From Saccharopolyspora sp. NFXS83 (GTDB lineage: Bacteria; Actinomycetota; Actinomycetes; Mycobacteriales; Pseudonocardiaceae): 64,000 bases of DNA. The notes below the pieces were generated by a model. The model saw only the letters and a list, made by a program, of their open reading frames with translations. It had not been told where the DNA came from and did not search any database. Position 1 is the first letter of the stretch; each line of letters opens with the position of its first letter. The stretch covers positions 30,802-94,801 of the forward strand of contig NZ_JAPFGB010000022.1 of NCBI RefSeq assembly GCF_026241095.1, in the 5' to 3' direction. Shown piece by piece: positions 1 through 7,944 of this stretch. A program made the translations under genes and the position numbers.

Positions 1-285
1 GATGAACGTGGCGCCGTTCTCGGTGAACACGTCGTGGACCGTGACCACCCCGGGATCGCTGAGCCTGCCCGCGATCCGCACCTCCTGCCTGAGGCGCTCG
101 TCGAGCACGCGCCGTTCCGCTGCCGGGAGGCCTTCCGGCACGTGGAGCTGCTTGATCGCGACGTCCCGGTCGATCCTGGCGTCGCGGGCGCGCCACACGA
201 TGCCCATGCCGCCGCGCCCCAGCTCACCGGTCACCTCGTAGCGGCCCCCGGCGAAACGCATTCCCGCGTCCATCCGCTCCGGCAC
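1..285 (-). CDS. Serine/threonine protein kinase, N-terminal fragment (cut by window edge)
   Basis: The first 95 residues of a PknB-like kinase run off the left edge. The GTG at 285 follows a GGGAGGGG ribosome binding site by about six bases; an in-frame ATG lies four codons later at 273. The visible part has the glycine-rich loop (GELGRGGMGIVWRA) and the ATP-binding lysine in DVAIKQLHVP. It ends in the hinge region, before the catalytic loop. It is closely similar over the whole visible length to the complete kinase that follows at 374-1822, so the two look like tandem paralogues. Membrane anchor and sensor domain lie outside the window, so no substrate or signal can be inferred. Confidence 0.9.
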   Translation of the reverse strand, partial: MPERMDAGMRFAGGRYEVTGELGRGGMGIVWRARDARIDRDVAIKQLHVPEGLPAAERRVLDERLRQEVRIAGRLSDPGVVTVHDVFTENGATFI

Positions 286-373
286 TGCACACCCCTCCCG
301 ATGATCGCGGAGTGAGGATCATGTCACGACGAGTAGCGCGACGATCCCGTTTCGCGCATTCCTCCGGGCCGCC

Positions 374-1822
374 TCAACCAGTGGCGACCGAGGTGGTCAG
401 CTGCACTCCGTCGGTGGTGCGCAGGTAGCAGTGCACGGCCTGCGAGCCGGCGTCGGAGTCGCTGTCGTCGTCCATCGCGGTCTGCCGCTTGAGCTCCCAG
501 GACCGCTCCGAGGGCACCAGCGCGCCGTAGCGCAGCGCGGCGTCCTTGCCCGGCAGCACGATCTTGTCCGAGGCGAAGTACGCGGCGCACATCCCTTCGC
601 CGAACCGGGCCAGCTCCGCCTCTCCCGGATAGGAGATGTCGTTGGTGGAGCCGCTGCCGAACGGATCTCCCGTCGCGTAGATCTCGAGGTCGTGCGGCTC
701 CGAGCACCGGCGGATCTTCCCCTCCGGCACGGTCGAACCGGAACTCGGCCTGCCGAACGCGCACGGGTCGGACTTGCTCGGCGCGAAGGTCTCCAGATCA
801 CCGCCCGGCCCGTAGCTCAGCGTCGCCTCCTCCGCCGCCGGGGCACCGGGGACCAGCGCGAACCGGCCGAGCAGCAGACCGGCCACGAACAGCACCACCG
901 CCGCTGCGATCAGCGGGCCGCGGCCGAGGTCCTTCGCGCGAGCGGGAAATCGCGACCGCACCGCACCGGGACCTGCCGGGACCTGCGCCGTCGCCGTCGG
1001 ACCGGGTCCGGCGGCCAGCAGTGCGCGGGCCTGCGCGGGGGTGAACCGGGCGCGCGGGTCGGCGATGAGCAAGCCCATGATCAGCGACCCGAGCGGGCCC
1101 TGCGTCCGGGTCATCCTGGGGGTCTCGCTCAGCACCGCGTGCAGGGTCGCCGCGGTGGTCTGCCGATCGAACGGCAACCAGCCCTCGGCGGCGAAGAACA
1201 GCGTGGCGCCCAGCGACCACAGGTCGCTCGCGGGCGTCGCATCCGCGCCCTGGATGCGTTCCGGAGCCATGAACGACGGCGAGCCGATGATGCTCCCGCT
1301 GGTGGTCAACCGCGTGTCGTCCAGGGTCTGCGCGATGCCGAAGTCGGCCAGCTTCACCCCGCTGTCCGAGATCATGATGTTGCTCGGCTTGACGTCCCGG
1401 TGCACGATCCCGGCCGCGTGCGCCGCCTCCAACGCGGACAGCAACCGCCGGGCCAGCTCCACGACCTGCTCCGGCGGCATCGGGCCGCATTCGCCGACGA
1501 CCTCGGCGAGCGTGCCCGCCAGCACCAGCTCCATCACGATGAAGGTGCCGCCCGCTTCGCTGAGCACGTCGAACACCGTGACCACCGCCGGGTCGCTGAG
1601 CCGGCCCGCGGCCCGCGCCTCCCGCAGCACCCGCTCCTCGAACACGGCCCGCTCCGCCGGCGGCACCCCGTCCGGGACGTGCAGCTGCTTGATCGCGACC
1701 TCGCGGCCGATCACCTGGTCCCAGGCCCGCCAGACGATGCCCATGCCGCCGCGACCGAGCTCACCGGTCACCTGGTAGCGGCGCCCGATGGTGCGCGTCA
1801 GCGCATCCGTCCGTTCCACCAC
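374..1822 (-). CDS. Membrane serine/threonine kinase (PknB family) with extracellular Septum_form-like domain
   Basis: 482 residues. The cytoplasmic kinase domain spans about residues 16-275, with glycine loop GRGGMGIV, Lys45 in VAIKQ, catalytic HRDVKPSN at 141-148, DFG at 160-162 and the MAPE motif near 185. A Pro/Ala linker leads to one transmembrane helix at about 303-325. The outside part has four cysteines and the signature CSEPHDLEIYA, which resembles the Septum_form domain found in actinobacterial membrane proteins; this assignment is by eye. A GTG start at 1822 with a purine-rich GGGGGAGGGGG upstream is used; a second GTG follows directly. It likely phosphorylates cytoplasmic proteins in response to an envelope signal (inference). 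Substrates are unknown. Confidence 0.9.
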   Translation of the reverse strand: MVERTDALTRTIGRRYQVTGELGRGGMGIVWRAWDQVIGREVAIKQLHVPDGVPPAERAVFEERVLREARAAGRLSDPAVVTVFDVLSEAGGTFIVMELVLAGTLAEVVGECGPMPPEQVVELARRLLSALEAAHAAGIVHRDVKPSNIMISDSGVKLADFGIAQTLDDTRLTTSGSIIGSPSFMAPERIQGADATPASDLWSLGATLFFAAEGWLPFDRQTTAATLHAVLSETPRMTRTQGPLGSLIMGLLIADPRARFTPAQARALLAAGPGPTATAQVPAGPGAVRSRFPARAKDLGRGPLIAAAVVLFVAGLLLGRFALVPGAPAAEEATLSYGPGGDLETFAPSKSDPCAFGRPSSGSTVPEGKIRRCSEPHDLEIYATGDPFGSGSTNDISYPGEAELARFGEGMCAAYFASDKIVLPGKDAALRYGALVPSERSWELKRQTAMDDDSDSDAGSQAVHCYLRTTDGVQLTTSVATG

Positions 1823-1895
1823 GCCCGCCCCCTCCCCCGACCTTGTCTTAGAACGTTCATCCCATCGGACGAAAGGAGGCCGAGCGCGGTTCCCG

Positions 1896-2648
1896 TCAGC
1901 CTTCGCTGACGAAGGGGCTGGAAGCGACCTCGGAGCCGTCCTTGAGGGCGGTGATCTCGAAGTCGCCGAACACGTTCGGCGCGGCCTTCTGCAGCTGCCG
2001 CAGGCACTCGACGGCGAGCGAGCGGATCTCGACGTCCGCGTGCTCGCTGGCGCGCATCGCCACGAAGTGCCGCCACGCGCGGTAGTTCCCGCTGACGACG
2101 ATGCGGGTCTCGGTGGCGTTGGGCAGCACCGCGCGCGCGGCCTGCCGCGCCTGCTTGCGGCGCAGCGTGGCCTTGGGCTCGTCCGCGAACTTCTCCTGCA
2201 GCGCGTCGAGCAGCTCGGTGTAGGCGGCGACGCTGGCCTCGGTGGCCCGCACGAACTTCTCGTGCAGCTCGGGGTCCTCGGCGATCACGTCGGGCTCGAC
2301 CACCGCGGCGTCGCGTTCCGGCACGTAGCGCTGGGACAGCTGCGAGTAGGAGAAGTGCCGGTGCCGGATCAGCTCGTGGGTCAGCGACCGCGACATCCCG
2401 GTCAGGTAGAAGGTGACCGAGCCGTGCTCCAGCACCGAGAGGTGGCCGACCTCCATGATGTGCCGGAGGTACCCGGCGTTGGTCGCGGTCGCCGGGTTCG
2501 GCTTGTGCCAGGACTGGTAGCAGGCCCGGCCGGCGAACTCCGCGAGCGCCTGGCCGCCGTCCGCGTCGGTGGACCACTCCACGTCGGCCGGCGGGAAGAA
2601 CTCGGTCTTGCCGATCAGCTGGACATTCGGCGGCACGATGTCGGTCAC
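1896..2648 (-). CDS. thyX: Flavin-dependent thymidylate synthase ThyX
   Basis: About 250 residues. ThyX makes dTMP from dUMP using methylene-tetrahydrofolate, FAD and NADPH in the cytoplasm. The diagnostic RHRxxxxxxxS motif is present as [14 protein letters not shown], together with the conserved [17 protein letters not shown] segment. The GTG at 2648 ([10 protein letters not shown]) is chosen because GAGAAGGG lies about ten bases upstream and the usual N-terminus begins there; the frame stays open to 2738, but the extra residues are low-complexity and not ThyX-like. In mycobacteria thyX lies between dapB and dapA, so this gene marks the syntenic core of the window. No ThyA is present here. 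Confidence 0.95.
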   Translation of the reverse strand: MTDIVPPNVQLIGKTEFFPPADVEWSTDADGGQALAEFAGRACYQSWHKPNPATATNAGYLRHIMEVGHLSVLEHGSVTFYLTGMSRSLTHELIRHRHFSYSQLSQRYVPERDAAVVEPDVIAEDPELHEKFVRATEASVAAYTELLDALQEKFADEPKATLRRKQARQAARAVLPNATETRIVVSGNYRAWRHFVAMRASEHADVEIRSLAVECLRQLQKAAPNVFGDFEITALKDGSEVASSPFVSEG

Positions 2649-2782
2649 GGTGCGCGGACCCTTCTCGGTTGGAGTGCGGATGTTCTGCCCGCTTGCCCGC
2701 GGCCGGGCGCTGGCGGTTTCGAGCGTAACCGGCTGCACCGACGTCCCGGCCCGACCGCCACGACGGCTCCGATGACGATCGC

Positions 2783-2834
2783 TGACACCATTGTGTCACT
2801 TGCGCGACGTCATCGACGACGCCATAGTGGCGTC
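2783..2834 (+). promoter_or_regulatory. Two palindromes abutting the RHH-regulator start: likely autoregulatory operator
   Basis: TGACAC-CATT-GTGTCA (2783-2798) and GACGCCA-TAG-TGGCGTC (2818-2834) are perfect inverted repeats. The second ends on the base before the ATG at 2835, so there is no room for a Shine-Dalgarno sequence. Between them are further TGA/GTC half-site-like pieces. The arrangement suits repression by the ribbon-helix-helix protein encoded immediately downstream and a leaderless or nearly leaderless transcript. Binding is inferred, not shown. Confidence 0.6.
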
Positions 2835-3407
2835 ATGGACCTCAGCCCTTACATCGCCCAGCTTCGGGAAGACCTCGGCTCCGCCGCGTCGGCGGGCGAC
2901 GAGCACACCCGGCAGACCGCCGCCGCGCTGTCGGCGGCGATCGAGCCCGCCACCCGGCTCGCGATCATGAACGCGCTCTCCGACCTCGCCGCGGAAGTGA
3001 CGACGCACCTCGACGGCCAGGTCGTCGACGTCCGACTGGACGGCCGCGATGTCCGCGTCGTCGTCAGCGGTGGCGGCACCGCGCGTTCGACCGCGGCCGA
3101 GGAGGAACGACCACCACCTCCGCCGCCCGGCGCCGACGGCGGCGACATCAGCAGGATCACCCTGCGGCTGCTCGACGAGATCAAGTCGCAGGCCGAGCAG
3201 GCGGCTTCGACGCAAGGCGTCTCGCTCAACACCTGGGTGGCGCAGGCCGTGCAGGGCGCGCTGCACGGCGGCCGGCCGCGCGGCCCGTGGGACCACCGCC
3301 CTGGGCGCGGCCCGGGTTGGGGAGGCCCGCCCGGATCCGGCCGCTGGCGGCCGGACGGGCCGGACGACGGCCCCGGTTCACGGCTCCACGGCTGGGTGCA
3401 CGGCTGA
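2835..3407 (+). CDS. Ribbon-helix-helix (HicB/Arc-like) DNA-binding protein
   Basis: 190 residues. The N-terminal half (1-90) is a helical/alpha-beta segment of unknown role. A poly-proline stretch (93-98) leads to a ribbon-helix-helix domain at about 104-143: the strand DISRITLRL, then two helices ending in SLNTWVAQAVQGAL, as in HicB-type antitoxins. The C-terminus is Gly/Pro/Arg-rich. The ATG at 2835 is favoured over upstream frame because palindromes abut it. No HicA toxin gene is adjacent; instead the DUF4097 gene begins 25 bases downstream, a pairing common in actinomycetes. The likely role is autoregulatory transcription factor for this two-gene unit rather than a true toxin-antitoxin pair (inference). 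Confidence 0.8.
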   Translation: MDLSPYIAQLREDLGSAASAGDEHTRQTAAALSAAIEPATRLAIMNALSDLAAEVTTHLDGQVVDVRLDGRDVRVVVSGGGTARSTAAEEERPPPPPPGADGGDISRITLRLLDEIKSQAEQAASTQGVSLNTWVAQAVQGALHGGRPRGPWDHRPGRGPGWGGPPGSGRWRPDGPDDGPGSRLHGWVHG

Positions 3408-3432
3408 GCGCGACGGGAAGGCGGGAGAGGCG

Positions 3433-4407
3433 ATGAGCGGCAACAGCACGGGCGGGCCGGATTCCGAGGAGTCCGCCGGTCGGGAACCGAACGATCTGGT
3501 GCGGACGCAGGACTTCGACACCGCGGCTCCCATCGAGGTCGACATCGGCAACAGCATCGGGTCGATCACGGTCGAACTGGCGACGACGGACGTCACGCAC
3601 GTCGAGGTGCGCCACGACTCCGCGGCGGGCGGTACCGATTGGCGCAGCGGGCTCACCGGCCTGCTGAGCTGGGTCAGCGATCAGTTCGGCGACGCGGCGC
3701 AGCGCGGCGGTCTCGGTGAACGCGCCTTCGGCGAGCGCGGTCTCCGCGAACCGATGGCCGAGGCGGTGCGCCAGACCCGCGTCGACATGACCGGGAACCG
3801 GCTCACGGTGCGCACTCCGAGCACGGTGCCGCTGCGCACGGTCCCGTTGGCGATCACCGTCCGGGCACCGGCGGAATCCCAACTCGGGCTCCGCTCGGCG
3901 AGCGGCGAGGTGCGGGTGACCGGGTCGGCGGGCCGGGTGCAGGTGCAGTCCGGCGGCGGCGCGGTCTCGGTCGAGCAGGCCGCGGGCAACGCGATCGCCC
4001 GCACCGGCTCCGGGGCGCTGCGCTTGGGCGACATGGCCGCCGGAGTGCAGGCGCGCAGCGGCAGCGGCGATGTGGAGATCGTGTCCGTGCAGGCGGCGTC
4101 CTCGGTGGTGACCGGTAGCGGTTCGGTCTGGTTGGGCGCCGTTGAATCGGACGTGCTGGTGCGTTCGGGCAGCGGTGACATCGCCATCGCCGACGCCGCG
4201 GCGGGCCAGGTCGAGCTCATCACCGGGTCGGGTGGATTGCGGGTCGCGCTGCGGCACGGGATCGACGCCGAGGTCGACCTCACGTCCACCACCGGGTCCG
4301 TGCACAGCGACCTGGCGGTGTCGGAGGAACCCACCGCTCAGGAACCGGCGTTGCGGATCTTCGGCCGCAGCGGCAGCGGGGACGCGCTGCTCACGTCCGC
4401 CGTGTGA
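3433..4407 (+). CDS. DUF4097-type beta-strand repeat protein
   Basis: 324 residues, no signal peptide or membrane helix seen. From about residue 130 onward it is built of short repeating beta units with a Gly-Ser-Gly turn (RSGSGDVEI, VTGSGSVWL, RSGSGDIAI, ITGSGGLRV), typical of the DUF4097 right-handed beta fold related to bactofilin/adhesin-like domains. An N-terminal segment, DIGNSIGSITVELATTDV, starts the same fold. The ATG at 3433 follows GGGAGAGG. It is probably co-transcribed with the RHH protein upstream. Its 3' end overlaps the convergent gene at 4391 by 17 bases. Biochemical function of this family is not known. Confidence 0.85.
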   Translation: MSGNSTGGPDSEESAGREPNDLVRTQDFDTAAPIEVDIGNSIGSITVELATTDVTHVEVRHDSAAGGTDWRSGLTGLLSWVSDQFGDAAQRGGLGERAFGERGLREPMAEAVRQTRVDMTGNRLTVRTPSTVPLRTVPLAITVRAPAESQLGLRSASGEVRVTGSAGRVQVQSGGGAVSVEQAAGNAIARTGSGALRLGDMAAGVQARSGSGDVEIVSVQAASSVVTGSGSVWLGAVESDVLVRSGSGDIAIADAAAGQVELITGSGGLRVALRHGIDAEVDLTSTTGSVHSDLAVSEEPTAQEPALRIFGRSGSGDALLTSAV

Positions 4408-5620
4408 GGGCGCGCAGCGGGTCGATCAGGCGACCGTCGCCGCGCGACCCGATCACGACCCCGTCCAGCCCCAGCCAACCGGCCATCTCGGTGAGGGCGT
4501 CGGCGAGTTCCGGTGCGATCACCGCGGGGTCCTGACCGGGTTCGGCGAAGGCTCCGGGAACCCGCAGCACCTTCGCCGCCCGGTCGGCCTTCAGGTCGAC
4601 GCGGCCGACCAGTTCACCGTTGAGCAGGAAGGGGAAGACGTAGTAGCCGTACTCCCGCTTGGGCTCCGGGACGTAGATCTCGATGCGGTAGCGGAAGCCG
4701 AACAACCGCTCGGCGCGGGACCGCTCCCAGATCAGCGGATCGAACGGGCACAACAGGGCGCGCCCGCGCACGCGGCGGGGCGTGCGGGCCGCGGTGTGCA
4801 GGTACGCCTGCTGCCGCCAGCCAGCTACGGCCACGGGTTCGAGTTCGCCGCCGTCGACGAGTTCTGCCACGGCTCGCCGGGATTGCGACGGGCTCAGCCG
4901 GTAGTAGTCGCGGAGGTCGGACTCGGTGGCCACCCCGAGCGCCGCGGCGGACCGCAGCACCAGTTCGCGAACCGCGTCCTCCTCTGCCGGGTCGTGGGTG
5001 AGCACCTCGGACGGCAGCACCCGTTCCGGCAGGTCGTAGAGCCGTTCGAACCCCTTGCGGCTGCCGGTGGTGAGCTCGCCCATCGCGAACAGGAGCTCGC
5101 AGACCCGCTTGGTGTCGGTGCGGTTCCACCACGGACCGCGCCCTTGGCGGACGTCGCCCCCGATCTCCCGTTCCAACGTGCCCGCACCGACGGGGCCGAG
5201 GTCTTTGACGGCCGCGAGCACGTCATCGACGAGGCCGGGCGAGTTCTCCAGCAGTTCCCGTGATCGGCTGCGCCAGGATCCGCCGTACATCCGCATCCGC
5301 CATCGCAGCAGCGACCAGTCCCGCACGGGGATCAGCGATGCCTCGTGCGCCCAGTACTCGACGAACAACCGCGGTTTGGCCGCGGTCGACGACCAGGCCG
5401 CGTCGTCGAGCAGCGCAGCGGGATAAGCGCCGAGTCGGCTGAACAGCGGCATGTAGTGCGCCCGGACCGCGACGTTCACCGAATCCAGCTGCAGCAGTTT
5501 GGTGCGGCCCAACGCCCGGTTCAGGTGTTGGCGGGTCACCTGCCCGGTGGGCAGGGCATCGGTGAAACCTTGGGCTGCCAGCGCGGTGCGCCGAGCCGCC
5601 GCGGCGCTCATGGTCTGCAT
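4391..5620 (-). CDS. Winged-helix DNA glycosylase-like protein (YcaQ/AlkZ family)
   Basis: 409 residues from the ATG at 5620 (MQTMSAAAARR). It has the family hallmarks: an N-terminal helical segment with LLQLDSVNVAVRAHYMPLFSRLG, the central EYWAHEASLIPVRDWSL, and a C-terminal winged-helix part with LCPFDPLIWERSRAERLFGFRYRIEIYVP. In characterised relatives (Streptomyces AlkZ, E. coli YcaQ) the Q-x-D motif, here QLD, is catalytic for unhooking bulky or cross-linked bases; that activity is assumed by homology. The frame extends upstream to 5698, but the added part lacks conservation. The gene is convergent with the DUF4097 gene and divergent from the acetyltransferase. Confidence 0.88.
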   Translation of the reverse strand: MQTMSAAAARRTALAAQGFTDALPTGQVTRQHLNRALGRTKLLQLDSVNVAVRAHYMPLFSRLGAYPAALLDDAAWSSTAAKPRLFVEYWAHEASLIPVRDWSLLRWRMRMYGGSWRSRSRELLENSPGLVDDVLAAVKDLGPVGAGTLEREIGGDVRQGRGPWWNRTDTKRVCELLFAMGELTTGSRKGFERLYDLPERVLPSEVLTHDPAEEDAVRELVLRSAAALGVATESDLRDYYRLSPSQSRRAVAELVDGGELEPVAVAGWRQQAYLHTAARTPRRVRGRALLCPFDPLIWERSRAERLFGFRYRIEIYVPEPKREYGYYVFPFLLNGELVGRVDLKADRAAKVLRVPGAFAEPGQDPAVIAPELADALTEMAGWLGLDGVVIGSRGDGRLIDPLRALTRRT

Positions 5621-5771
5621 CCGCGGAATGGTGCCATCCCGGTCTGACAGTTCCGGCGCCCGAACCGGCCGTCCTGCCGGATTCCCCCGAGGCACCACGT
5701 CCGCCGCTCACGCAGCCCCGGTGATCCCCTGCCCCCGCACGCCGGGGAGCGCGGGCGCTAGGTTGGCGCGC

Positions 5772-6338
5772 ATGGCTGATGCCGAGGTGCGGGCCGCGAC
5801 GCCCGCCGACGCCCCCGAGATCACCCGGATCCAGCTCGCGACCTGGCGCAGCGTGTACGGGGAGCTGCTGCCACCGGAGGTGCTCGCCGGACTGGATGAA
5901 GCGGAAACGGCTCAGCAGTGGACCGAGGCCCTCAGCGACGGGCCGACGACGGTGCTGGTCGCCACCGAAGGCGACTGGCTCGTCGGGTTCTGCGTGGCGG
6001 GCCCCGCTCCCGAGCAGGAAGCAGCGGCTGCGGACGGTGCGGCACCGGCCGACCTGGCGACCGTCGCGTTGGTGAGCGCGGTGCTCGTCGAACCTCGCTG
6101 GGGCCGCCGCGGACACGGCGGGCGGCTGCTGGCGACGATGGCGCGGCGCCTCACCGAGGGCGGGGCGACGCGCGGCATCAGCTGGATCCCGGAGGCCGAC
6201 TCGGTGTCCCAGGCCTTCTTCGAGCACGCGGGCTGGGGCCCGGACGGAACGGTGCGCACTCTCGACGCGGGCGGCCGTCCGGTGCGCGAGCTGCGACTCT
6301 CCGGCCCGCTCGACCTGCAATTGCACCACCACGAATGA
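5772..6338 (+). CDS. GNAT-family N-acetyltransferase
   Basis: 188 residues. The protein starts MADAEVRAATPADAPEITRIQ, a typical GNAT beta1-alpha1. The acetyl-CoA loop is VLVEPRWGRRGHGGRLLATMAR, fitting Q/RxxGxG/A, and is followed by a C-terminal FFEHAGW strand-helix. The small Ala/Glu insertion near residue 85-95 looks like a flexible loop. The ATG at 5772 lies 151 bases from the divergent YcaQ-like gene. The substrate (amine or protein N-terminus) cannot be told from sequence. Confidence 0.85.
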   Translation: MADAEVRAATPADAPEITRIQLATWRSVYGELLPPEVLAGLDEAETAQQWTEALSDGPTTVLVATEGDWLVGFCVAGPAPEQEAAAADGAAPADLATVALVSAVLVEPRWGRRGHGGRLLATMARRLTEGGATRGISWIPEADSVSQAFFEHAGWGPDGTVRTLDAGGRPVRELRLSGPLDLQLHHHE

Positions 6339-6645
6339 TCCGGGCGCCGCGCACGACGGCGATCTCGAATCCGCGCATTCACCGGAAATTCATCTTGTCG
6401 GGCGCGAAACCACGACCCGGCGACAAATGCACAACGCGCTCGCCGCGCTTCTCGGCGAGTACCGATCGAGCTGAACCCGAACGCTCAGGTTCCCGGACGA
6501 ATGGCAATTTTCGCTGCGTAGTGGAACTACTCGAGGAATTGGTTCCACGGCGGGGAAACGCGGCGCCGAATACCCGTGCGCCGAGTAGCGCTACCGCTGT
6601 GTTGCTAGCCTGTGGCGGACCGCACTCCGACATTCGGGTGGACAT
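6339..6645. other. Intergenic region with a stem-loop and probable promoter
   Basis: No coding pattern is seen in these 307 bases, which are poorer in GC than the flanks. GTGGAAC (6521-6527) and GTTCCAC (6542-6548) form a 7-bp stem with a 14-base loop. A candidate -10 hexamer (TAGCCT, about 6608) precedes the GTG at 6646 by roughly 30 bases. It could be an operator or a promoter for the membrane protein downstream. Confidence 0.35.
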
Positions 6646-7137
6646 GTGCTGACCTCGATCGGATTGATCGCCTCCGCCTTCGGCATGTCCGTGGCCTCCG
6701 CGCTGGTGCCGGTGATCAGCGTCGAGATCTTCGTGGTCGGCTTGGTCCTCAAGAGCCCGGAAGTGCCGTGGTGGCTGCTGGCGCTGGTCGTGACCGTCGG
6801 CCAGATCGGCGGGAAGTTGCTGTACTACTACGCGGCCCGCGGCCTGATTCAGCTACCGCGCTTCATGCAGCGCAAGAGCGATCCTGGACGGCACCGGGGT
6901 CGGTGGGCCGCGTGGCTGGAGCGCTTCCGCTTCAGCTGTCAGACCCGCCCGGTGTGGGCCGGTGGTGTGCTGCTGCTCAGCGCGACGGCGAGCCTGCCGC
7001 CGTTCCTGGCGACGTGCGTGATCGCCGGCTGGGCGCGGGTGCCGGTGAGCACCTTCCTGATCACCGGGCTGGTGGGCCGCTTCGCGCGTTTCGCCGCGCT
7101 GGCCGTCGCCCCCGGCATCATGATCGCCTGGCTCTGA
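6646..7137 (+). CDS. Small integral membrane protein, VTT/YqaA-like
   Basis: 163 residues starting at GTG 6646. It has about four hydrophobic segments, near residues 3-28, 38-60, 98-125 and 130-160. The segment SVEIFVVGLVLKSPEVPWWLLALVVTVGQIGGKLLYY resembles the re-entrant loop region of DedA/YqaA (VTT) proteins, with an acidic residue (Glu27) in the first helix and GxxxGK in the second, but it is shorter than DedA. A positively charged cytoplasmic loop (RFMQRKSDPGRHRGRW) fits inside-positive topology. Function is unknown; a lipid or small-molecule flippase-like role would be inference from distant similarity. Confidence 0.75.
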   Translation: MLTSIGLIASAFGMSVASALVPVISVEIFVVGLVLKSPEVPWWLLALVVTVGQIGGKLLYYYAARGLIQLPRFMQRKSDPGRHRGRWAAWLERFRFSCQTRPVWAGGVLLLSATASLPPFLATCVIAGWARVPVSTFLITGLVGRFARFAALAVAPGIMIAWL

Positions 7138-7265
7138 CGACCGGGAACGCACGGACGCCGCCGCACGTGGACCACGCGTTCGTGCCCAGTGCGGCGGCGA
7201 CCGTCCGCTCCTGATCCCGCGCGGTGCGCCGCGGCGACAGCACGGGAGATCGGTGCTCATCGGGG

Positions 7266-7511
7266 TCAGGGCAGCGGCAGCAGCTTCCCGGGGACTCCCG
7301 CGACGGAATCGAGCAGCCCGAGCACCGGGATGCCCAGCGGCGCGAAGGTCCACTTGTTGTGCAGGTCCCCGGTGTCCGGCTGGTCGACGATCACGACACC
7401 GTCCTCTTCCGGGGCGGGCTGCGGTGCGGCGACGGCGGTCGCGGCGGACCCCAGCAGGGCGGTACCGACGAGTGCGGAGGCGGCGAGGCCGCGGCGCAAC
7501 GAGGCGTTCAT
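7266..7511 (-). CDS. Small secreted protein of unknown function (81 aa)
   Basis: It has a classical Sec signal peptide (MNASLRRGLAASALVGTALL, cleavage predicted after AVA near residue 28). The mature peptide is about 53 residues, acidic at first (APEEDGVVIVDQPDTGD) and then hydrophobic with IPVLGLLDSVAGVPGKLLPLP at the end. The ATG at 7511 follows AAAGGA by nine bases. It lies 22 bases after the next small secreted gene and shares with it the ending motif (I/N)PVxGLLD, so the two look like an operon of diverged duplicates. No cysteines and no recognised family. Confidence 0.7.
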   Translation of the reverse strand: MNASLRRGLAASALVGTALLGSAATAVAAPQPAPEEDGVVIVDQPDTGDLHNKWTFAPLGIPVLGLLDSVAGVPGKLLPLP

Positions 7512-7533
7512 GGCGAGGTTCCTTTCCGGAGGG

Positions 7534-7737
7534 TCAGCTCAGCGCGTCGAGCAGGCCGACGACGGGGTTGAGGGCGGCGGTGGGCAGACCGACGGTCGGG
7601 CTGAGCAGGCCGCCCGCGTCGACGCCGGGGATGATCCAGATGGACGGCGGTTCGGCCTGCGCGACACCGGCCCCTAGCCCGAGCAGGGCGAGACTCGTGA
7701 CGACCGCGGCCGTCACCCTGGCGGCACTTCTCGACAT
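7534..7737 (-). CDS. Very small secreted hydrophobic peptide (67 aa)
   Basis: The Sec signal peptide (MSRSAARVTAAVVTSLALLG, cleavage after AQA near residue 28) is followed by a mature peptide of only about 39 residues. It is rich in Gly, Leu, Pro and Val with a PSIWIIPG start and a NPVVGLLDALS end. AAGGAG lies seven bases before the ATG at 7737, which strongly supports translation. It is paired with the gene at 7266-7511. It does not match chaplins (no paired Cys, no GNNxG pattern). A surface-active or structural role is only a guess. Confidence 0.7.
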   Translation of the reverse strand: MSRSAARVTAAVVTSLALLGLGAGVAQAEPPSIWIIPGVDAGGLLSPTVGLPTAALNPVVGLLDALS

Positions 7738-7944
7738 GGTGTTCTCCTTCTTCTTCCATCCCGCCGAGCGGCGGGAAGTCTCCGGCGCCCCGGTGGATCC
7801 GAGGCGGTGCGGCGCCTATCTCGGCAAGCCGTGCGCTGAGCGGCGGACCTGCCCGTGTCCGGCTCGTTGCGCACCGATCGCTCCGGCCGCCGCCGTCGTC
7901 GCCTCAGCGCCCGAACGGCGAAGCGGCCGGAGCACGGCGGGTTC
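7738..7944. other. Intergenic region, probable promoter of the secreted-peptide pair
   Basis: About 200 GC-rich bases between the end of the YeeE-like gene and the small secreted genes. I see no convincing open frame or RNA gene. The inverted repeat CCGCCGAGCGGCGG-like segment near 7770 could end the upstream transcript or serve as an operator. Confidence 0.3.

Noticed and set aside
2835..4407. HicAB toxin-antitoxin module
   Set aside because: Only the HicB-like RHH part is present; the partner is a DUF4097 protein and no HicA-type small basic protein is nearby.
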